64,000 bases of DNA from Halobacillus halophilus DSM 2266. GTDB lineage: Bacteria > Bacillota > Bacilli > Bacillales > Halobacillaceae. The number at the start of each line of letters is the position of its first letter. Positions within the stretch are counted from its first letter, which is position 1. The position numbers were made by a program, and so were the translations under genes. Positions 42,219-53,106 of the stretch are shown here, in pieces. The notes under the pieces were generated by a model. The model saw only the letters and a program-made list of their open reading frames with translations. It ran no database searches and was not told the origin of the DNA. The stretch is from positions 558,001 to 622,000 of the forward strand of contig NC_017668.1 of NCBI RefSeq assembly GCF_000284515.1, given 5' to 3'.

Positions 42219-42641
42219 TTCATCTTCAAGGTGACGGATGCTGAGCGGTTTTTGACGCGTCTGGTCCGTAACGTGACGATAGAGCTGGATGACGAGCAGA
42301 CCGTGCTTATAGGTGGCTTCCATTTTGTCGCTTCGGACAGGAAAAGGCAGGTCGACGCTCCGCTCGAAAGTTCCGTCCGCAATTTCAGACATAAGCTGAT
42401 GACCGCCGCGATGGTTGATCTCAATTTTTCCTTTTATCGTCACGGTGGTGTGATCGACGAGTACTTCTACATTTTTCGGATGGCTCATTCCAGGGATACT
42501 CACATAGCATAAAAGCTCGTTATCATACTGATACATATTGATATAAGGAATAGAAGGCTTCATCATTCCCTCGAAGTCGCCCCAGAATTCATTACCGAAA
42601 AACCGGTCTAAATTGGATTTCCAGTCTTTAAATTGATTCAT
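42216..42641 (-). CDS. Hsp20/alpha-crystallin-like protein (spore-coat CotP/YocM style)
   Basis: 141 residues from the ATG at 42641 (GGAGGGTGATG upstream). The alpha-crystallin domain covers about 38-125 ('YVSIPGMSHPKNVEVLVDHTTVTIKG' and 'FERSVDLPFPVRSDKMEATYKHGLLVIQL'). Small heat-shock proteins hold unfolding proteins, or in Bacillus some are spore or salt-stress proteins. Monocistronic, opposite to its neighbours. Confidence 0.82.
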   Translation of the reverse strand: MNQFKDWKSNLDRFFGNEFWGDFEGMMKPSIPYINMYQYDNELLCYVSIPGMSHPKNVEVLVDHTTVTIKGKIEINHRGGHQLMSEIADGTFERSVDLPFPVRSDKMEATYKHGLLVIQLYRHVTDQTRQKPLSIRHLEDE

Positions 42642-42783
42642 GTCATCACCCTCCATAATTTGTCAGTAATTGCGATGAAAAATGATTGTGTCACAGACTT
42701 CTCATAGTTTATAGTTTATGCAAGAAAGAGCCCATGGGTGAATATCCTGAATAGTAAGAGGGACAGAGGCAGGAGGGTGCTTG

Positions 42784-43356
42784 ATGTTTGAAAATCCATT
42801 GTTACTGATCGCAATAATTTTGGCGGTGAATATCGTATATGTATCGTTTTTAACCTTGCGTATGATTTTCACATTAAAAGGCCGTCGCTATATGGCGGCG
42901 TTTGTAAGTATGTTTGAGATTGTCACCTATATATACGGTCTTGGGATTGTGCTTGAGCGTTTGGGTCAGATTGAAAATGTTATTGCTTACGCCATCGGTT
43001 ACGGTCTTGGTGTTATCGTCGGGATGAAGATTGAAGAGAAGCTTGCTTTAGGGTATATTACGGTTAACGTTATTTCTTCAGACCCGGATATTGATTTTAC
43101 CCGCAGACTTCGTGAGAAAGGATACGGAGTTACGAGCTGGTATGCTTATGGGATGGAAGGAGATCGTCTGGCGATGCAGATTTTAACTCCCAGAAAATAC
43201 GAACTCGCTTTATATGAAACCATTCGCACCATTGATCCAAAAGCATTTATCATAGCTTATGAACCCAAACAGATTCATGGCGGATTCTGGGTTAAATCCG
43301 TTAAGAAAGGAAAGATCCGCGAAGATGCCGAAAAACAACAACAAGAAGCGCTTTGA
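42784..43356 (+). CDS. yebE: DUF2179/DUF5698 membrane protein YebE
   Basis: 190 residues from the ATG at 42784 (AGGAGGG upstream). Three N-terminal helices (about 5-25, 37-60, 63-82) and a soluble DUF2179 domain ('[50 protein letters not shown]'). The position between pbuG and purE and the following yebG match B. subtilis yebE. Function unknown. Confidence 0.88.
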   Translation: MFENPLLLIAIILAVNIVYVSFLTLRMIFTLKGRRYMAAFVSMFEIVTYIYGLGIVLERLGQIENVIAYAIGYGLGVIVGMKIEEKLALGYITVNVISSDPDIDFTRRLREKGYGVTSWYAYGMEGDRLAMQILTPRKYELALYETIRTIDPKAFIIAYEPKQIHGGFWVKSVKKGKIREDAEKQQQEAL

Positions 43357-43525
43357 AGTGCAAGAGCATGAAACCATTGGCCAATGCCTGGATCGTATGA
43401 AGAAGGAAGGTTATCTTCCTGTACGCCGGGCGGAAGAACCGATATTTCGTGAAGAGACTAAAAATGGTGAGAAAGTCATGGAACCCGTGAGTAAACGAAT
43501 TGTTTTTCATGCGGTGAAGGAATAA
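43325..43525 (+). CDS. yebG: NETI-motif protein YebG
   Basis: 66 residues from the ATG at 43325, overlapping yebE by 32 bp in another frame. The motif usually NETI appears as 'HETI' in '[31 protein letters not shown]', otherwise typical of the family. Function unknown. It ends right at the first PurBox of the purE promoter. Confidence 0.85.
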   Translation: MPKNNNKKRFEVQEHETIGQCLDRMKKEGYLPVRRAEEPIFREETKNGEKVMEPVSKRIVFHAVKE

Positions 43526-43569
43526 ACACGAACGATCACCAGTTTTTATTTTTTAAATGTTCGTCATTT
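43524..43569 (+). promoter_or_regulatory. PurR operator (PurBox pair) before purE
   Basis: AAACACGAACGAT (43524-43536) and inverted AAATGTTCGTCATTT (43555-43569) form the inverted CGAAC arms of a PurR control site directly upstream of the -35. Confidence 0.85.
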
Positions 43570-43572
43570 ACG

Positions 43573-43602
43573 TTGACATTTCTTTGCGGCTATTGATATG
43601 AT
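43573..43602 (+). promoter_or_regulatory. Promoter of the pur operon
   Basis: TTGACA and TATGAT with an 18-bp spacer, 4 bp after the second PurBox. Confidence 0.8.
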
Positions 43603-43627
43603 GGAAACAGAAATTGCATAAAAGGAA

Positions 43628-43695
43628 CCTCATATAGGACGGGAATACGGCCCGTTCGTCTCTACCTGGGAACCATGAATTCCCGGACTATGAGG
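43628..43695 (+). ncRNA. Guanine-type purine riboswitch before purE
   Basis: P1 CCTCATA/TATGAGG, P2 GACGGG/CCCGTT, junction TCTCTACC, P3 TGGGAACCATGAATTCCCG and 3' junction GACTATG with the guanine-selecting C. The P3 loop sequence deviates from CCGTAAA. Confidence 0.9.
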
Positions 43696-43736
43696 GGAGT
43701 CCAAGCATTCTATATCAATCAACAGTCGACACGTAT

Positions 43737-43786
43737 GCCTGTTCAACTCCTCTCATGATCTGAGGGAGCTTGAGCAGGCTTTTTTA
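43737..43786 (+). terminator. Regulated terminator of the purE riboswitch
   Basis: GCCTGTTCAACTCCTCTCA pairs with TGAGGGAGCTTGAGCAGGC, followed by T residues. ACTCCTCTCATG (43745-43756) can instead pair with the aptamer end TATGAGGGGAGT (43689-43700), which gives the antiterminator. Confidence 0.9.
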
Positions 43787-43804
43787 ATGAAAGAAGGGAT
43801 AAAC

Positions 43805-44296
43805 ATGGCTGAAGTAGGTGTTATCATGGGAAGTATCTCCGATTGGGAGACGATGAAGAATGCCTGTGATGTATTAGATGAGTTACAAATCTCGTATGAA
43901 AAAGAAATCATTTCTGCCCATCGCACCCCGGAGGATATGTTTACCTATGCGGAACAGGCGAGGGAAAAAGGATTGAAAGTTATCATTGCAGGAGCTGGTG
44001 GAGCGGCTCACTTGCCAGGGATGGTGGCTGCCAAAACCACACTGCCTGTCATTGGAGTTCCAGTAGAATCGAAATCACTCCAGGGACTCGATTCGCTGTT
44101 GTCTATTGTGCAAATGCCCGGCGGCGTGCCTGTTGCGACAGTGGCTATTGGAAAGGCCGGAGCGAAAAATGCAGGGATTCTGGCGGCGGAAATGATCGGA
44201 GCTTTTGATACGGATACAGCGGAGCGTCTGGATTCGTATCGCAAGCAAATGAAAGATAAGGTCGAAGATATGAGGAGCGATTTAAATGAATCCTAA
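43805..44296 (+). CDS. purE: N5-carboxyaminoimidazole ribonucleotide mutase
   Basis: 163 residues from the ATG at 43805 (GAAGGG upstream); an in-frame ATG at 43787 sits on the terminator T run and is rejected. '[13 protein letters not shown]' at 5-17 and 'SAHRTPEDM' near 40 form the active site, with '[15 protein letters not shown]' near 66. It isomerises N5-CAIR to CAIR. First gene of a 12-gene purine operon in the order purEKBCSQLFMNHD. It overlaps purK by 11 bp. Confidence 0.96.
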   Translation: MAEVGVIMGSISDWETMKNACDVLDELQISYEKEIISAHRTPEDMFTYAEQAREKGLKVIIAGAGGAAHLPGMVAAKTTLPVIGVPVESKSLQGLDSLLSIVQMPGGVPVATVAIGKAGAKNAGILAAEMIGAFDTDTAERLDSYRKQMKDKVEDMRSDLNES

Positions 44297-45413
44297 TGTA
44301 ATTAGACCAGGTCAAACGATCGGTATTCTAGGTGGAGGTCAGCTCGGAAGAATGATGGCCGTGGCTGCCAAACATATGGGCTACCGGGTTGTTGTTCTTG
44401 ACCCTGCCGAAGACTGCCCATGCGCCCAGGTGGCTGATGAACACATCGTGGGTGCTTATGATGATGTGGAAGCCGCTGAACAGCTGAGCGAGCGGAGCGA
44501 TGTCATTACGTATGAATTTGAAAATGTAGATCTTGAAGTGGCCCGTCTGTTTGAAAGTAACGGGAAATTACCTCAAGGTGCTTACTCTTTGGAAGTAACT
44601 CAAAACCGCGCCAAGGAAAAGCAGGAAGCCGTAGCAGCTGGTCTTTCGGTTCCCTTTTACGACATTGTCGATAGTTATGATCAGTTTCTGGAAGCTCTTG
44701 ATAAGACTGGCTATCCAGCGGTCATTAAAACGACCAGCGGTGGGTATGACGGAAAAGGTCAGTTGAAGATCGACCATGAAGATGAAGTAGCAAAGGCGCG
44801 TCAATTTATTAAAGAAGGACGTACGTATATCGTAGAGCAGTGGGTTGAATTCGATATGGAAATCTCACAAGTATTTACGCGTGCAGCTGATGGTGAGATT
44901 ACGTATTTCCCTATCCCTGAAAATATTCACAAGAATCATATTTTACATGAATCGAGAGTGCCAGCGGAATTGGGTGAAACTCTGGTGGGTAAGGTACAAG
45001 AAGCGGTGAAACGCCTGTCGGAGCAGATGGGAATTGTAGGAACATTTGCCGTCGAAATGTTTATGAGCGGAGAAGACATTTTTATTAATGAAATGGCCCC
45101 GCGGCCGCATAACTCTGGTCATTTTACCATCGAAGCCTGTAATGTTTCCCAGTTTGAACAGCATGTACGGGCGATTTGCGGACTTCCGCTGCTGCCGGTC
45201 CATTCTTTTCCGTCAGCCGTTATGGTGAATGTACTGGGTAAACACAAGCAGATCCTGATTGATAAGCTGGAATACTACCGGGGTGTTCATTTTCATGATT
45301 ATGGTAAGAAGGATGCCCGTACGAATCGCAAGATGGGTCATCTTACGTTCATAGGGACAAGCCTGGAAGAGATTGATGAGAGAATTCAAGAAAATCAAAT
45401 ACATTTATGGTAG
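44286..45413 (+). CDS. purK: N5-carboxyaminoimidazole ribonucleotide synthase
   Basis: 375 residues. '[23 protein letters not shown]' near 10, then an ATP-grasp domain ('[16 protein letters not shown]' near 145, '[12 protein letters not shown]' near 180, '[17 protein letters not shown]' near 263). It makes N5-CAIR from AIR, bicarbonate and ATP and hands it to PurE. Normal length for the family; the start overlaps purE. Confidence 0.95.
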   Translation: MNPNVIRPGQTIGILGGGQLGRMMAVAAKHMGYRVVVLDPAEDCPCAQVADEHIVGAYDDVEAAEQLSERSDVITYEFENVDLEVARLFESNGKLPQGAYSLEVTQNRAKEKQEAVAAGLSVPFYDIVDSYDQFLEALDKTGYPAVIKTTSGGYDGKGQLKIDHEDEVAKARQFIKEGRTYIVEQWVEFDMEISQVFTRAADGEITYFPIPENIHKNHILHESRVPAELGETLVGKVQEAVKRLSEQMGIVGTFAVEMFMSGEDIFINEMAPRPHNSGHFTIEACNVSQFEQHVRAICGLPLLPVHSFPSAVMVNVLGKHKQILIDKLEYYRGVHFHDYGKKDARTNRKMGHLTFIGTSLEEIDERIQENQIHLW

Positions 45414-45431
45414 AGACCGAGGAGGAAGACG

Positions 45432-46724
45432 ATGATTGAACGATATACAAGGCCTGAAATGGGGGCTATTTGGACAGAAGAAAACCGTTATGCAGCCTGG
45501 CTTGAGGTAGAACTGCTGGCTTGTGAAGCGTGGAGTGAGCTTGGAAATATTCCAAAGGATGACGTGAAGAAATTGAGAGAGAAAGCTTCTTTTGACGTGG
45601 AGCGTATTCATGAAATTGAAGCAGAAACCCGTCATGATGTGGTTGCCTTTACCCGCGCCGTTTCCGAAACAGTCGGTGAAGAGCGGAAATGGGTCCATTA
45701 CGGACTTACATCAACAGATGTCGTGGACACAGCGCTTTCCTATCAATTAAAACAGGCGAACGCTATTATCCGTAAAGATCTCGTAAACTTTATCGAGATT
45801 TTAGGCGATAAGGCACGCGAACATAAGCATACGGTCATGATGGGGCGTACGCACGGTGTACATGCAGAACCTACAACGTTCGGGCTGAAGCTTGCTCTTT
45901 ATTATGAAGAGATGAAGCGTAATCTGGAACGCCTGGATCTTGCGATCAAGCACATTGAAGTAGGGAAGCTATCCGGAGCCGTTGGAACGTATGCGAACAT
46001 TGATCCTTTTGTTGAAGAGTATGTATGCGAAAAGCTGGGCATTGCACCGGCACCGGTATCCACACAGACGCTGCAGCGTGACCGTCATGCTCATTACGTC
46101 TCTACATTGGCTTTGATTGCGACGTCCATCGAGAAAATTGCCGTGGAAATCCGTGGCCTGCAAAAGACAGAAACGCGGGAGGTAGAAGAATTCTTCGCGA
46201 AAGGCCAGAAAGGCTCGTCTGCTATGCCGCATAAACGAAACCCGATTGGGTCGGAGAATATGACGGGCATGGCTCGCGTACTGCGCGGAGAAATGGTAAC
46301 TGCTTTTGAAAATGTGCCTCTTTGGCATGAGCGGGACATCTCTCATTCATCTGCCGAGCGCGTGATTCTGCCGGATGCGACGATAGCTATTAACTACATG
46401 CTCAATCGTTTCGCTTCGATCGTTAAGAATTTAACGGTCTTCCCGGAACGGATGCAGGAGAATATGGAGAAAACATACGGATTAATCTTCTCTCAAAGAG
46501 TTCTGCTGACACTGATTGATGAAGGTATGGTCCGAGAAGAAGCTTACGATCTGGTGCAGCCGAAAGCCATGGAAGCGTGGGAACGTGGTATTCCATTCCG
46601 TGAACTGGTAGAAGCGGATGAACAGATCACGGCGACGCTGTCAGAAGAACAGCTGGACGCCTGCTTCGATTACAAGCATCACCTGAAAAACGTCGATCGC
46701 ATCTTCAGCCGCATCGGCCTGTAA
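45432..46724 (+). CDS. purB: Adenylosuccinate lyase
   Basis: 430 residues. Fumarase-superfamily signature '[19 protein letters not shown]' near 262 with the mobile catalytic loop, plus '[11 protein letters not shown]' near 95 and '[16 protein letters not shown]' near 138 with the catalytic His. It cleaves SAICAR and adenylosuccinate, releasing fumarate. A small hairpin flanked by a 12-bp direct repeat separates it from purC. Confidence 0.96.
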   Translation: MIERYTRPEMGAIWTEENRYAAWLEVELLACEAWSELGNIPKDDVKKLREKASFDVERIHEIEAETRHDVVAFTRAVSETVGEERKWVHYGLTSTDVVDTALSYQLKQANAIIRKDLVNFIEILGDKAREHKHTVMMGRTHGVHAEPTTFGLKLALYYEEMKRNLERLDLAIKHIEVGKLSGAVGTYANIDPFVEEYVCEKLGIAPAPVSTQTLQRDRHAHYVSTLALIATSIEKIAVEIRGLQKTETREVEEFFAKGQKGSSAMPHKRNPIGSENMTGMARVLRGEMVTAFENVPLWHERDISHSSAERVILPDATIAINYMLNRFASIVKNLTVFPERMQENMEKTYGLIFSQRVLLTLIDEGMVREEAYDLVQPKAMEAWERGIPFRELVEADEQITATLSEEQLDACFDYKHHLKNVDRIFSRIGL

Positions 46725-46791
46725 ATTACCAATAACTGTATGACCTGGTCCTCCAATCATTTACAGACCAGGTCATACATAAATTACCAAT
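46722..46791 (+). repeat. Hairpin flanked by a 12-bp direct repeat in the purB-purC gap
   Basis: TAAATTACCAAT occurs at 46722-46733 (including the purB stop) and again at 46780-46791. Between them GTATGACCTGGTC (46738-46750) pairs perfectly with GACCAGGTCATAC (46766-46778). No T run follows, so it is not a simple terminator. Confidence 0.75.
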
Positions 46792-46825
46792 CTGTTTATT
46801 TCTATATTAAGTGAGGTGTCTATTG

Positions 46826-47548
46826 ATGAAGGGTTCGCTGTTATATGAAGGAAAAGCCAAGAAAGTTTATCACGTGACGGATCAGCCGGAACGTTTAATT
46901 TTATCTTATAAGAACGACGCCACCGCCTTTAACGGCAAGAAAAAAGATCAATTTGAAGGCAAAGGCCGGCTGAACAATTTGATTACCTCCCGAGTATTTG
47001 ACTATTTAAAGTTGCATCACATTCCATCCCACTTTATTGAAGCGTTGAACGATACGGAACAATTAGTTGAGAAAACGACCATCATTCCTCTAGAAGTGGT
47101 TGTTCGCAATGTCGCTGCAGGCAGTATAACACGCAGGCTTGGTATCGAAGAAAAAACAACCTTCACCCCACCGATCGTCGAATTATTTTATAAAAAAGAT
47201 GAACTGGATGATCCGATCATTAATGATGTTCACGCTTATCACCTGACAGATGTCAGCGAACAGGAATTAACCCGCATCAAAGAAATGGCCCTTACCATCA
47301 ATGAACATTTAATCGAATTATTTAAGCAGGCTGGACTTCAGCTTGTTGATTTTAAACTGGAATTCGGACGCTTAAAAGACGGAACGATTGTCCTGGCTGA
47401 CGAAATCTCACCAGATACATGCCGTCTTTGGGATTTAGAGAGCGGACAAAAACTGGACAAGGATGTCTTCCGCGAGGGTATTGGAGACCTGATTGAAACG
47501 TACGAACTCATATTACAACGACTGGAGGAAAACACATGCGCAAAGTAA
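46826..47548 (+). CDS. purC: SAICAR synthase
   Basis: 240 residues from the ATG at 46826 (GTGAGGTG upstream); a GTG at 46811 overlaps the ribosome binding site and is rejected. 'LYEGKAKKVY' at 5-14, 'VVVRNVAAGSITRRLG' near 92 and 'LADEISPDTCRLWD' near 192 are family signatures. It ligates aspartate to CAIR with ATP. It overlaps purS by 13 bp. Confidence 0.95.
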   Translation: MKGSLLYEGKAKKVYHVTDQPERLILSYKNDATAFNGKKKDQFEGKGRLNNLITSRVFDYLKLHHIPSHFIEALNDTEQLVEKTTIIPLEVVVRNVAAGSITRRLGIEEKTTFTPPIVELFYKKDELDDPIINDVHAYHLTDVSEQELTRIKEMALTINEHLIELFKQAGLQLVDFKLEFGRLKDGTIVLADEISPDTCRLWDLESGQKLDKDVFREGIGDLIETYELILQRLEENTCAK

Positions 47549-47781
47549 AGATCTACATCACATTAAAAGAAGGGGTTCTTGATCCCCAGGGTAAAGCCGT
47601 ACAGAACTCCCTTCATTCCCTGGAGTATAAAAACGTCAGCGAGGTACGTGTTGGCAAGTATATGGAAGTTATGATGGAAGACACGAACGACATTGAAAAG
47701 CAGGTAGATAAGATGTGCGATCAATTGCTTGCGAACCCAGTCATTGAGAATTACACCTACACGATCGAGGAGGTTGTCTAA
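47536..47781 (+). CDS. purS: FGAM synthase subunit PurS
   Basis: 81 residues, 'VKIYITLKEGVLDPQGKAVQNSLHSL' at the start, the usual size. PurS joins PurL and PurQ into the three-part FGAM synthase and helps channel ammonia. It overlaps purC, and purQ begins at the base after its stop. Confidence 0.95.
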   Translation: MRKVKIYITLKEGVLDPQGKAVQNSLHSLEYKNVSEVRVGKYMEVMMEDTNDIEKQVDKMCDQLLANPVIENYTYTIEEVV

Positions 47782-48465
47782 GTGAAATTTGCTGTCGTCG
47801 TATTTCCAGGCTCCAACTGTGACCGTGATATGTACTTCGCTGTTAAAGACGCCCTCGGAGAAGAAGCAGATCTTGTCTGGTATCAGGAAGCGGATTTGAG
47901 CTCGTATGATGCCGTTCTTCTACCTGGCGGATTCTCTTATGGAGATTATTTGCGCTCAGGAGCCATCGCTTCTACTTCGGATGTGATCAGTCAGATCCGT
48001 GAAGCAGCGGAAGCGGGCAAACCGGTACTTGGTGTCTGTAACGGATTCCAGATTCTGCTTGAGATGGGGCTTTTGCCAGGAGCTATGCTATCCAATAAGC
48101 ATCTGAAGTTCATGTGCCATTTCGAAACATTGAATGTGGAAAATGCGGAAACCATGTTTACCCGTGAGTATGAACCACAGGAAAAAATCAGCATCCCGAT
48201 TGCTCATGGTGACGGGAACTATTATTGTGATGAAGCCACTTATCAGGAGCTGAAAGATCATCGCCAGATTGCTTTCACATATGAGAACAACCCCAACGGA
48301 TCCGTAGGTGACATCGCCGGGATTACAAACAAAGCAGGTAATGTGCTTGGCATGATGCCTCACCCGGAACGAGCGGTGGAAGCTCTCGTTGGAAATGAAG
48401 ACGGACTGCGTTTGTTCCAGTCTATTTTGACACATTGGAGGAATAACCATGCCATCAAAGCTTGA
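47782..48465 (+). CDS. purQ: FGAM synthase subunit PurQ (glutaminase)
   Basis: 227 residues, starting with GTG at 47782 behind GAGGAGG. Class I glutaminase with nucleophile Cys86 in '[10 protein letters not shown]' and the His/Glu pair in '[11 protein letters not shown]' near 195. It supplies ammonia to PurL. It overlaps purL by 17 bp. Confidence 0.95.
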   Translation: MKFAVVVFPGSNCDRDMYFAVKDALGEEADLVWYQEADLSSYDAVLLPGGFSYGDYLRSGAIASTSDVISQIREAAEAGKPVLGVCNGFQILLEMGLLPGAMLSNKHLKFMCHFETLNVENAETMFTREYEPQEKISIPIAHGDGNYYCDEATYQELKDHRQIAFTYENNPNGSVGDIAGITNKAGNVLGMMPHPERAVEALVGNEDGLRLFQSILTHWRNNHAIKA

Positions 48466-50677
48466 AATCAGCCCGGAACAGATTGAACAGCAAAAGCTTT
48501 ACAGTGAAATGGGCCTGCGGGATGAAGAATATGCTTCCATTAAAGATATTCTCGGCCGCCGTCCAAATTATACAGAAACCGGTCTATTCTCTGTTATGTG
48601 GTCGGAACATTGCAGTTATAAAAACTCCAAACCGCTTCTAAGGAAATTTCCAACAGAAGGGCCGCAAGTCCTTCAAGGTCCAGGAGAGGGAGCTGGCATC
48701 ATCGATATTGGCGATGAGCAGGCGGTGGTTTTCAAAATTGAAAGCCATAATCACCCTTCTGCTGTGGAGCCTTACCAGGGAGCAGCGACCGGTGTTGGCG
48801 GTATTTTAAGAGATGTCTTCTCCATGGGCGCACGCCCGATTGCTTTACTCAACTCCCTTCGATTTGGATCGCTGAAACAGCCTCGCGTTAAGTATTTGTT
48901 CGAAGAAGTAGTCCGCGGGATCGCAGGTTACGGCAACTGTGTCGGTGTCCCGACAGTAGGGGGCGAGGTCCAGTTCGACAATGCCTACAACGGTAACCCG
49001 CTTGTTAACGCCATGTGTGTCGGGTTGATCGAGCACAAGGATATTCAAAAAGGAATTGCTGCGGGGATCGGCAATACAGTTATGTACGTTGGAGCTAAAA
49101 CCGGTCGTGATGGTATTCACGGCGCAACGTTTGCCTCTGAAGAGCTCTCTGAAGAATCCGAAGAGAAGCGTCCTTCGGTGCAGGTCGGTGACCCGTTTAT
49201 GGAAAAACTCCTCATTGAAGCTTGTCTGGATGTTATTCAGCACGAAGCTCTTGTAGGTATTCAGGATATGGGCGCTGCCGGTCTCACTTCCTCAGCCAGT
49301 GAAATGGCCAGTAAAGCCGGAACGGGCATGACGATGAACCTTGATTTAATCCCCCAGCGGGAACTCGACATGACACCTTATGAAATGATGTTGTCTGAGT
49401 CTCAGGAACGCATGCTGCTTGTTGTAGAAAAAGGACGCGAAGAAGAAATCGCACAAGTCTTCCGTAAATATGATCTGGAAGCTGTGGCAGTGGGAGAAGT
49501 TACGGATACGAAGCGCTTCCGTCTCGAGCATAGAGGAGAGATGGTGGCGGATGTACCAGTGGACAGCCTGGCGGAGGACGCTCCCGTCTATCATCAGCCT
49601 TCTGCGATTCCGGCTTACTATAACGATTTTCAGGCGATGGAGCCTTACGTCCCGACGGTAACGGACCATAGGTACACTCTTCACAATCTTTTAAGTCAGC
49701 CGACCATTGCCAGTAAAGAATGGGTCTATGATCAGTATGATTCCATGGTCCAGACGAACACCGTCGTATCTCCAGGTTCAGATGCAGCCGTGTTACGGGT
49801 TCGAGGCACGGATAAAGCTCTTGCGATGACGACCGACTGTAACTCCCGCTATATCTATGTGGACCCGGAAGTCGGAGGCAAAATTGCAGTTGCGGAAGCA
49901 GCCCGGAATATTGTCTGCTCCGGCGGACGACCGCTTGGACTTACGGACGGTTTGAACTTCGGATCTCCGGAAAACCCGGAAATCTTCTGGCAAATGGAAA
50001 AGAGTGTGGACGGAATGAGCGCGGCCTGCAATGAACTGGGTACACCGGTCATCAGCGGCAATGTTTCCTTATATAACGAATCATTTGGAGGTCAGGCCGT
50101 TTACCCTACTCCCGTTGTCGGCATGGTCGGGCTAATTGAGCATACCGAACAGATTACCACTTCCCATATGAAACAAGCCGGTGATTTGATCTATCTCATT
50201 GGAGAAACGAAAGCTGAATTCGGTGGAAGCGAGCTGCAGGGACTGTTGGAAGACCGCCACTTCGGACCGGCTCCGGCCATCGATTTACAAATAGAAGCCC
50301 AGCGTCAGAACCAGGTGCTGACGGCGATTCGTACCGGTCTCGTTCAGTCGGCCCACGATCTTGCGGAAGGCGGACTTGGAGTCGCTTTAGCTGAGAGCCT
50401 ATTTGAGCAGGAATTGGGCTGTGAAGTGACCATTGATGGTGACCCAACGACCGCTTTATTCTCAGAAACCCAATCCCGTTTCCTTCTGTCGGTCAAACCG
50501 GAAGATCGGGAAGCTTTTGAAAAATTGGTCCCTGAAGGCCGTGTTATCGGAAATGTTAAAGGGGACGGGGTGTATCGGATCCTGTCGAACGATCAAGTCA
50601 TTTTGGAAGATCAGACAACTAAGCTAAAACATACGTGGAAAGGAGCGATCCCATGCCTGGTGAAATCAAAGGTTTAA
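48449..50677 (+). CDS. purL: FGAM synthase subunit PurL (small type)
   Basis: 742 residues, the Gram-positive small PurL. '[19 protein letters not shown]' near 50, '[22 protein letters not shown]' near 93 and repeated PurM-like domains with '[14 protein letters not shown]'-like glycine-rich blocks. It converts FGAR to FGAM using ATP and ammonia from PurQ. It overlaps purF by 25 bp. Confidence 0.96.
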   Translation: MPSKLEISPEQIEQQKLYSEMGLRDEEYASIKDILGRRPNYTETGLFSVMWSEHCSYKNSKPLLRKFPTEGPQVLQGPGEGAGIIDIGDEQAVVFKIESHNHPSAVEPYQGAATGVGGILRDVFSMGARPIALLNSLRFGSLKQPRVKYLFEEVVRGIAGYGNCVGVPTVGGEVQFDNAYNGNPLVNAMCVGLIEHKDIQKGIAAGIGNTVMYVGAKTGRDGIHGATFASEELSEESEEKRPSVQVGDPFMEKLLIEACLDVIQHEALVGIQDMGAAGLTSSASEMASKAGTGMTMNLDLIPQRELDMTPYEMMLSESQERMLLVVEKGREEEIAQVFRKYDLEAVAVGEVTDTKRFRLEHRGEMVADVPVDSLAEDAPVYHQPSAIPAYYNDFQAMEPYVPTVTDHRYTLHNLLSQPTIASKEWVYDQYDSMVQTNTVVSPGSDAAVLRVRGTDKALAMTTDCNSRYIYVDPEVGGKIAVAEAARNIVCSGGRPLGLTDGLNFGSPENPEIFWQMEKSVDGMSAACNELGTPVISGNVSLYNESFGGQAVYPTPVVGMVGLIEHTEQITTSHMKQAGDLIYLIGETKAEFGGSELQGLLEDRHFGPAPAIDLQIEAQRQNQVLTAIRTGLVQSAHDLAEGGLGVALAESLFEQELGCEVTIDGDPTTALFSETQSRFLLSVKPEDREAFEKLVPEGRVIGNVKGDGVYRILSNDQVILEDQTTKLKHTWKGAIPCLVKSKV

Positions 50678-52065
50678 ACGAAGAATGTGGTATTTTCGGC
50701 GTGTGGGGGCATCCTGATTCTGCCCAGCTGACGTATTATGGGCTGCATGCTTTGCAGCACCGCGGTCAGGAAGGCGCAGGGATTGTCACAACAGACGGGA
50801 AACAAATGAAGCTCCATAAAGGACACGGGTTGATCAATGAGGTCTTCTCCCAGAACCAGCTCCAGGAATTAAAAGGTCATGCCTCTGCTGGACACGTCCG
50901 TTATGCGACAGCAGGCGACGGCGGTTACGAAAATATTCAGCCGCTGGTCTTCCGGTCTCAGACGGGCAGTCTTGCTCTTGCTCATAACGGTAATTTGGTA
51001 AACGCCCATGCGCTTAAAAGCCAATTGGAAGGTCAGGGAAGTATTCTTACAACGACCTCTGACACAGAGGTGGTGGCTCACTTAATTAAACGAGCACGCC
51101 ATCTGCCTCTTGATGAAGCCATTATGGAGGCGCTATCCATGATTAAGGGAGCCTATGCTTTCTTATTAATGACAGAAGATCAAATGTTTGTCGCAAATGA
51201 TCCGAGGGGGCTCCGCCCGATTAGTCTTGGACAAATGGGCGACGCCTGGGTGGTTTCATCTGAAACATGCGGGTTCGATGTGATCGGGGCCACACACGAA
51301 CGCGAAGTGAAGCCTGGAGAACTTGTGGTCATTTCGAATGAGGGAGTAGAAGCGAAACGCTACGCTTCGCCGATCCAGCGAACGCTTTGCTCGATGGAAT
51401 ATGTCTACTTTTCAAGACCGGACAGCAACCTGGACGGAAAAAACGTGCACGCGTCCCGGAAGCGAATGGGGAAAGCGCTCGCTAAAGAAGCACCAGTGGA
51501 AGCGGATGTAGTCACCGGAGTGCCGGATTCAAGCATCTCAGCGGCTATCGGCTATGCGGAGGAATCAGGAATTCCTTATGAGCTTGGACTCATCAAGAAC
51601 CGTTACGTAGGCCGTACATTCATCCAGCCTTCTCAGGAACTCCGTGAGCAAGGGGTGAAAATGAAACTGTCAGCCGTCCGAGGTATTGTCGAAGGAAAAC
51701 GAGTGGTTATGGTCGATGACTCCATCGTGCGCGGAACAACCAGCCGACGCATTGTCCAAATGCTCAAAGATGCGGGTGCCAGTGAGGTTCATGTGCGCAT
51801 CGCTTCTCCTCCGATTAAAAACCCTTGTTATTACGGGATTGATACGGCGAACAGTGGTGAACTGATTGCCTCTAACCGCTCGGTGGAAGAAATCGAAGAG
51901 CAGATCGGTGCTGACAGTCTGACTTTCCTTAGTCCTGATGGTCTGAATGAAGCCATCTATCAAGGAGAAGAATCGATCGAACACGGAGGATGCATGGCCT
52001 GCTTCACGGGCAATTATCCGACAGAGATTTATCCGAATACCGCACATCCATATGAAAAGCTGTAG
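50653..52065 (+). CDS. purF: Amidophosphoribosyltransferase
   Basis: 470 residues from the ATG at 50653 (AAAGGAGCG upstream). An 11-residue propeptide precedes the catalytic Cys12 in '[11 protein letters not shown]'. The PRPP loop is '[18 protein letters not shown]' near 350. The cysteines expected for a 4Fe-4S cluster in Bacillus-type PurF include '[13 protein letters not shown]', 'NPCYYGID' and 'GGCMACFTG'. First committed step of the pathway, feedback inhibited by nucleotides. Confidence 0.96.
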   Translation: MPGEIKGLNEECGIFGVWGHPDSAQLTYYGLHALQHRGQEGAGIVTTDGKQMKLHKGHGLINEVFSQNQLQELKGHASAGHVRYATAGDGGYENIQPLVFRSQTGSLALAHNGNLVNAHALKSQLEGQGSILTTTSDTEVVAHLIKRARHLPLDEAIMEALSMIKGAYAFLLMTEDQMFVANDPRGLRPISLGQMGDAWVVSSETCGFDVIGATHEREVKPGELVVISNEGVEAKRYASPIQRTLCSMEYVYFSRPDSNLDGKNVHASRKRMGKALAKEAPVEADVVTGVPDSSISAAIGYAEESGIPYELGLIKNRYVGRTFIQPSQELREQGVKMKLSAVRGIVEGKRVVMVDDSIVRGTTSRRIVQMLKDAGASEVHVRIASPPIKNPCYYGIDTANSGELIASNRSVEEIEEQIGADSLTFLSPDGLNEAIYQGEESIEHGGCMACFTGNYPTEIYPNTAHPYEKL

Positions 52066-52083
52066 AGAAATGGGGGAACCTCG

Positions 52084-53106
52084 ATGAGTGAATCGTATAA
52101 ACAGGCCGGTGTAGACGTGGAAGCTGGCTATGAATCCGTCGAGCGCATGAAAAAACATGTGCAGCGAACGATGCGTGAAGAAGTGATGGGAGGCCTTGGC
52201 GCTTTTGCGGGGCTGTTCGATATTAGTGAAATGAAGTATGAGCAACCGGTTCTCGTCACAGGTACGGATGGCGTAGGCACGAAGCTGAAACTCGCCTTTG
52301 AAATGAATAAACATGATACGATCGGGGTGGATGTGGTTGCGATGTGTGTGAACGATATTGCTGCACAGGGAGCAGACCCCCTTTTATTCTTAGATTACAT
52401 CGCCTGTGGAAAAAATGAACCAGCGCGTATCGAACAGATCGTCAAAGGAATAGCGGATGGCTGTGAACAGTCGGGAGCGGCTCTTATCGGCGGAGAAACG
52501 GCCGAAATGCCTGGCATGTACGAGCTGGATGAATACGACCTGGCCGGTTTTGTCGTAGGGATGGCCGATAAGAAACAGCTGGTCACCGGGGAATCGATTC
52601 AAGCAGGAGACGTGCTTATTGGTCTATCGTCATCAGGTGTGCATTCTAACGGCTTTTCTCTAGTTCGAAAAATTATCGAATCAAGTGAGCTGCAGCTGGA
52701 CGAAGTTTATCCTGAATTCCAGCGCCCGCTTGGAGAAGAGCTTCTTACGCCGACACGGATTTACGTCCCGGCGATTCAGCGGTTAAAACAGGCTGTCACC
52801 ATTAAGGGTATTGCTCATATTACAGGCGGCGGTTTTTATGAGAATATTCCGCGCGCGCTGCCTGAAGGACTCGGGGCACAGGTGGACCGGACAAGCTGGT
52901 CAGCTCCTTCCATTTTCTCTTTTTTACAGCATCACGGAAACCTATCCGAAGAGGACATGTTCGGTGTGTTTAACATGGGTATCGGAATGGTTACGGTTGT
53001 GTCGAAAGCAGATAAGGAAGCGGCACTTGCTGCTTTACAGGAAGCTGGGGAGACACCGGTGGTTATCGGGCAGGTTACAGATGAGGAAGGAATTCACTGG
53101 TTATGA
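52084..53106 (+). CDS. purM: AIR synthase (phosphoribosylformylglycinamidine cyclo-ligase)
   Basis: 340 residues. '[16 protein letters not shown]' near 58, '[27 protein letters not shown]' near 82 and '[16 protein letters not shown]' near 242. It closes FGAM to AIR with ATP. The stop overlaps the purN start by 4 bp. Confidence 0.96.
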   Translation: MSESYKQAGVDVEAGYESVERMKKHVQRTMREEVMGGLGAFAGLFDISEMKYEQPVLVTGTDGVGTKLKLAFEMNKHDTIGVDVVAMCVNDIAAQGADPLLFLDYIACGKNEPARIEQIVKGIADGCEQSGAALIGGETAEMPGMYELDEYDLAGFVVGMADKKQLVTGESIQAGDVLIGLSSSGVHSNGFSLVRKIIESSELQLDEVYPEFQRPLGEELLTPTRIYVPAIQRLKQAVTIKGIAHITGGGFYENIPRALPEGLGAQVDRTSWSAPSIFSFLQHHGNLSEEDMFGVFNMGIGMVTVVSKADKEAALAALQEAGETPVVIGQVTDEEGIHWL

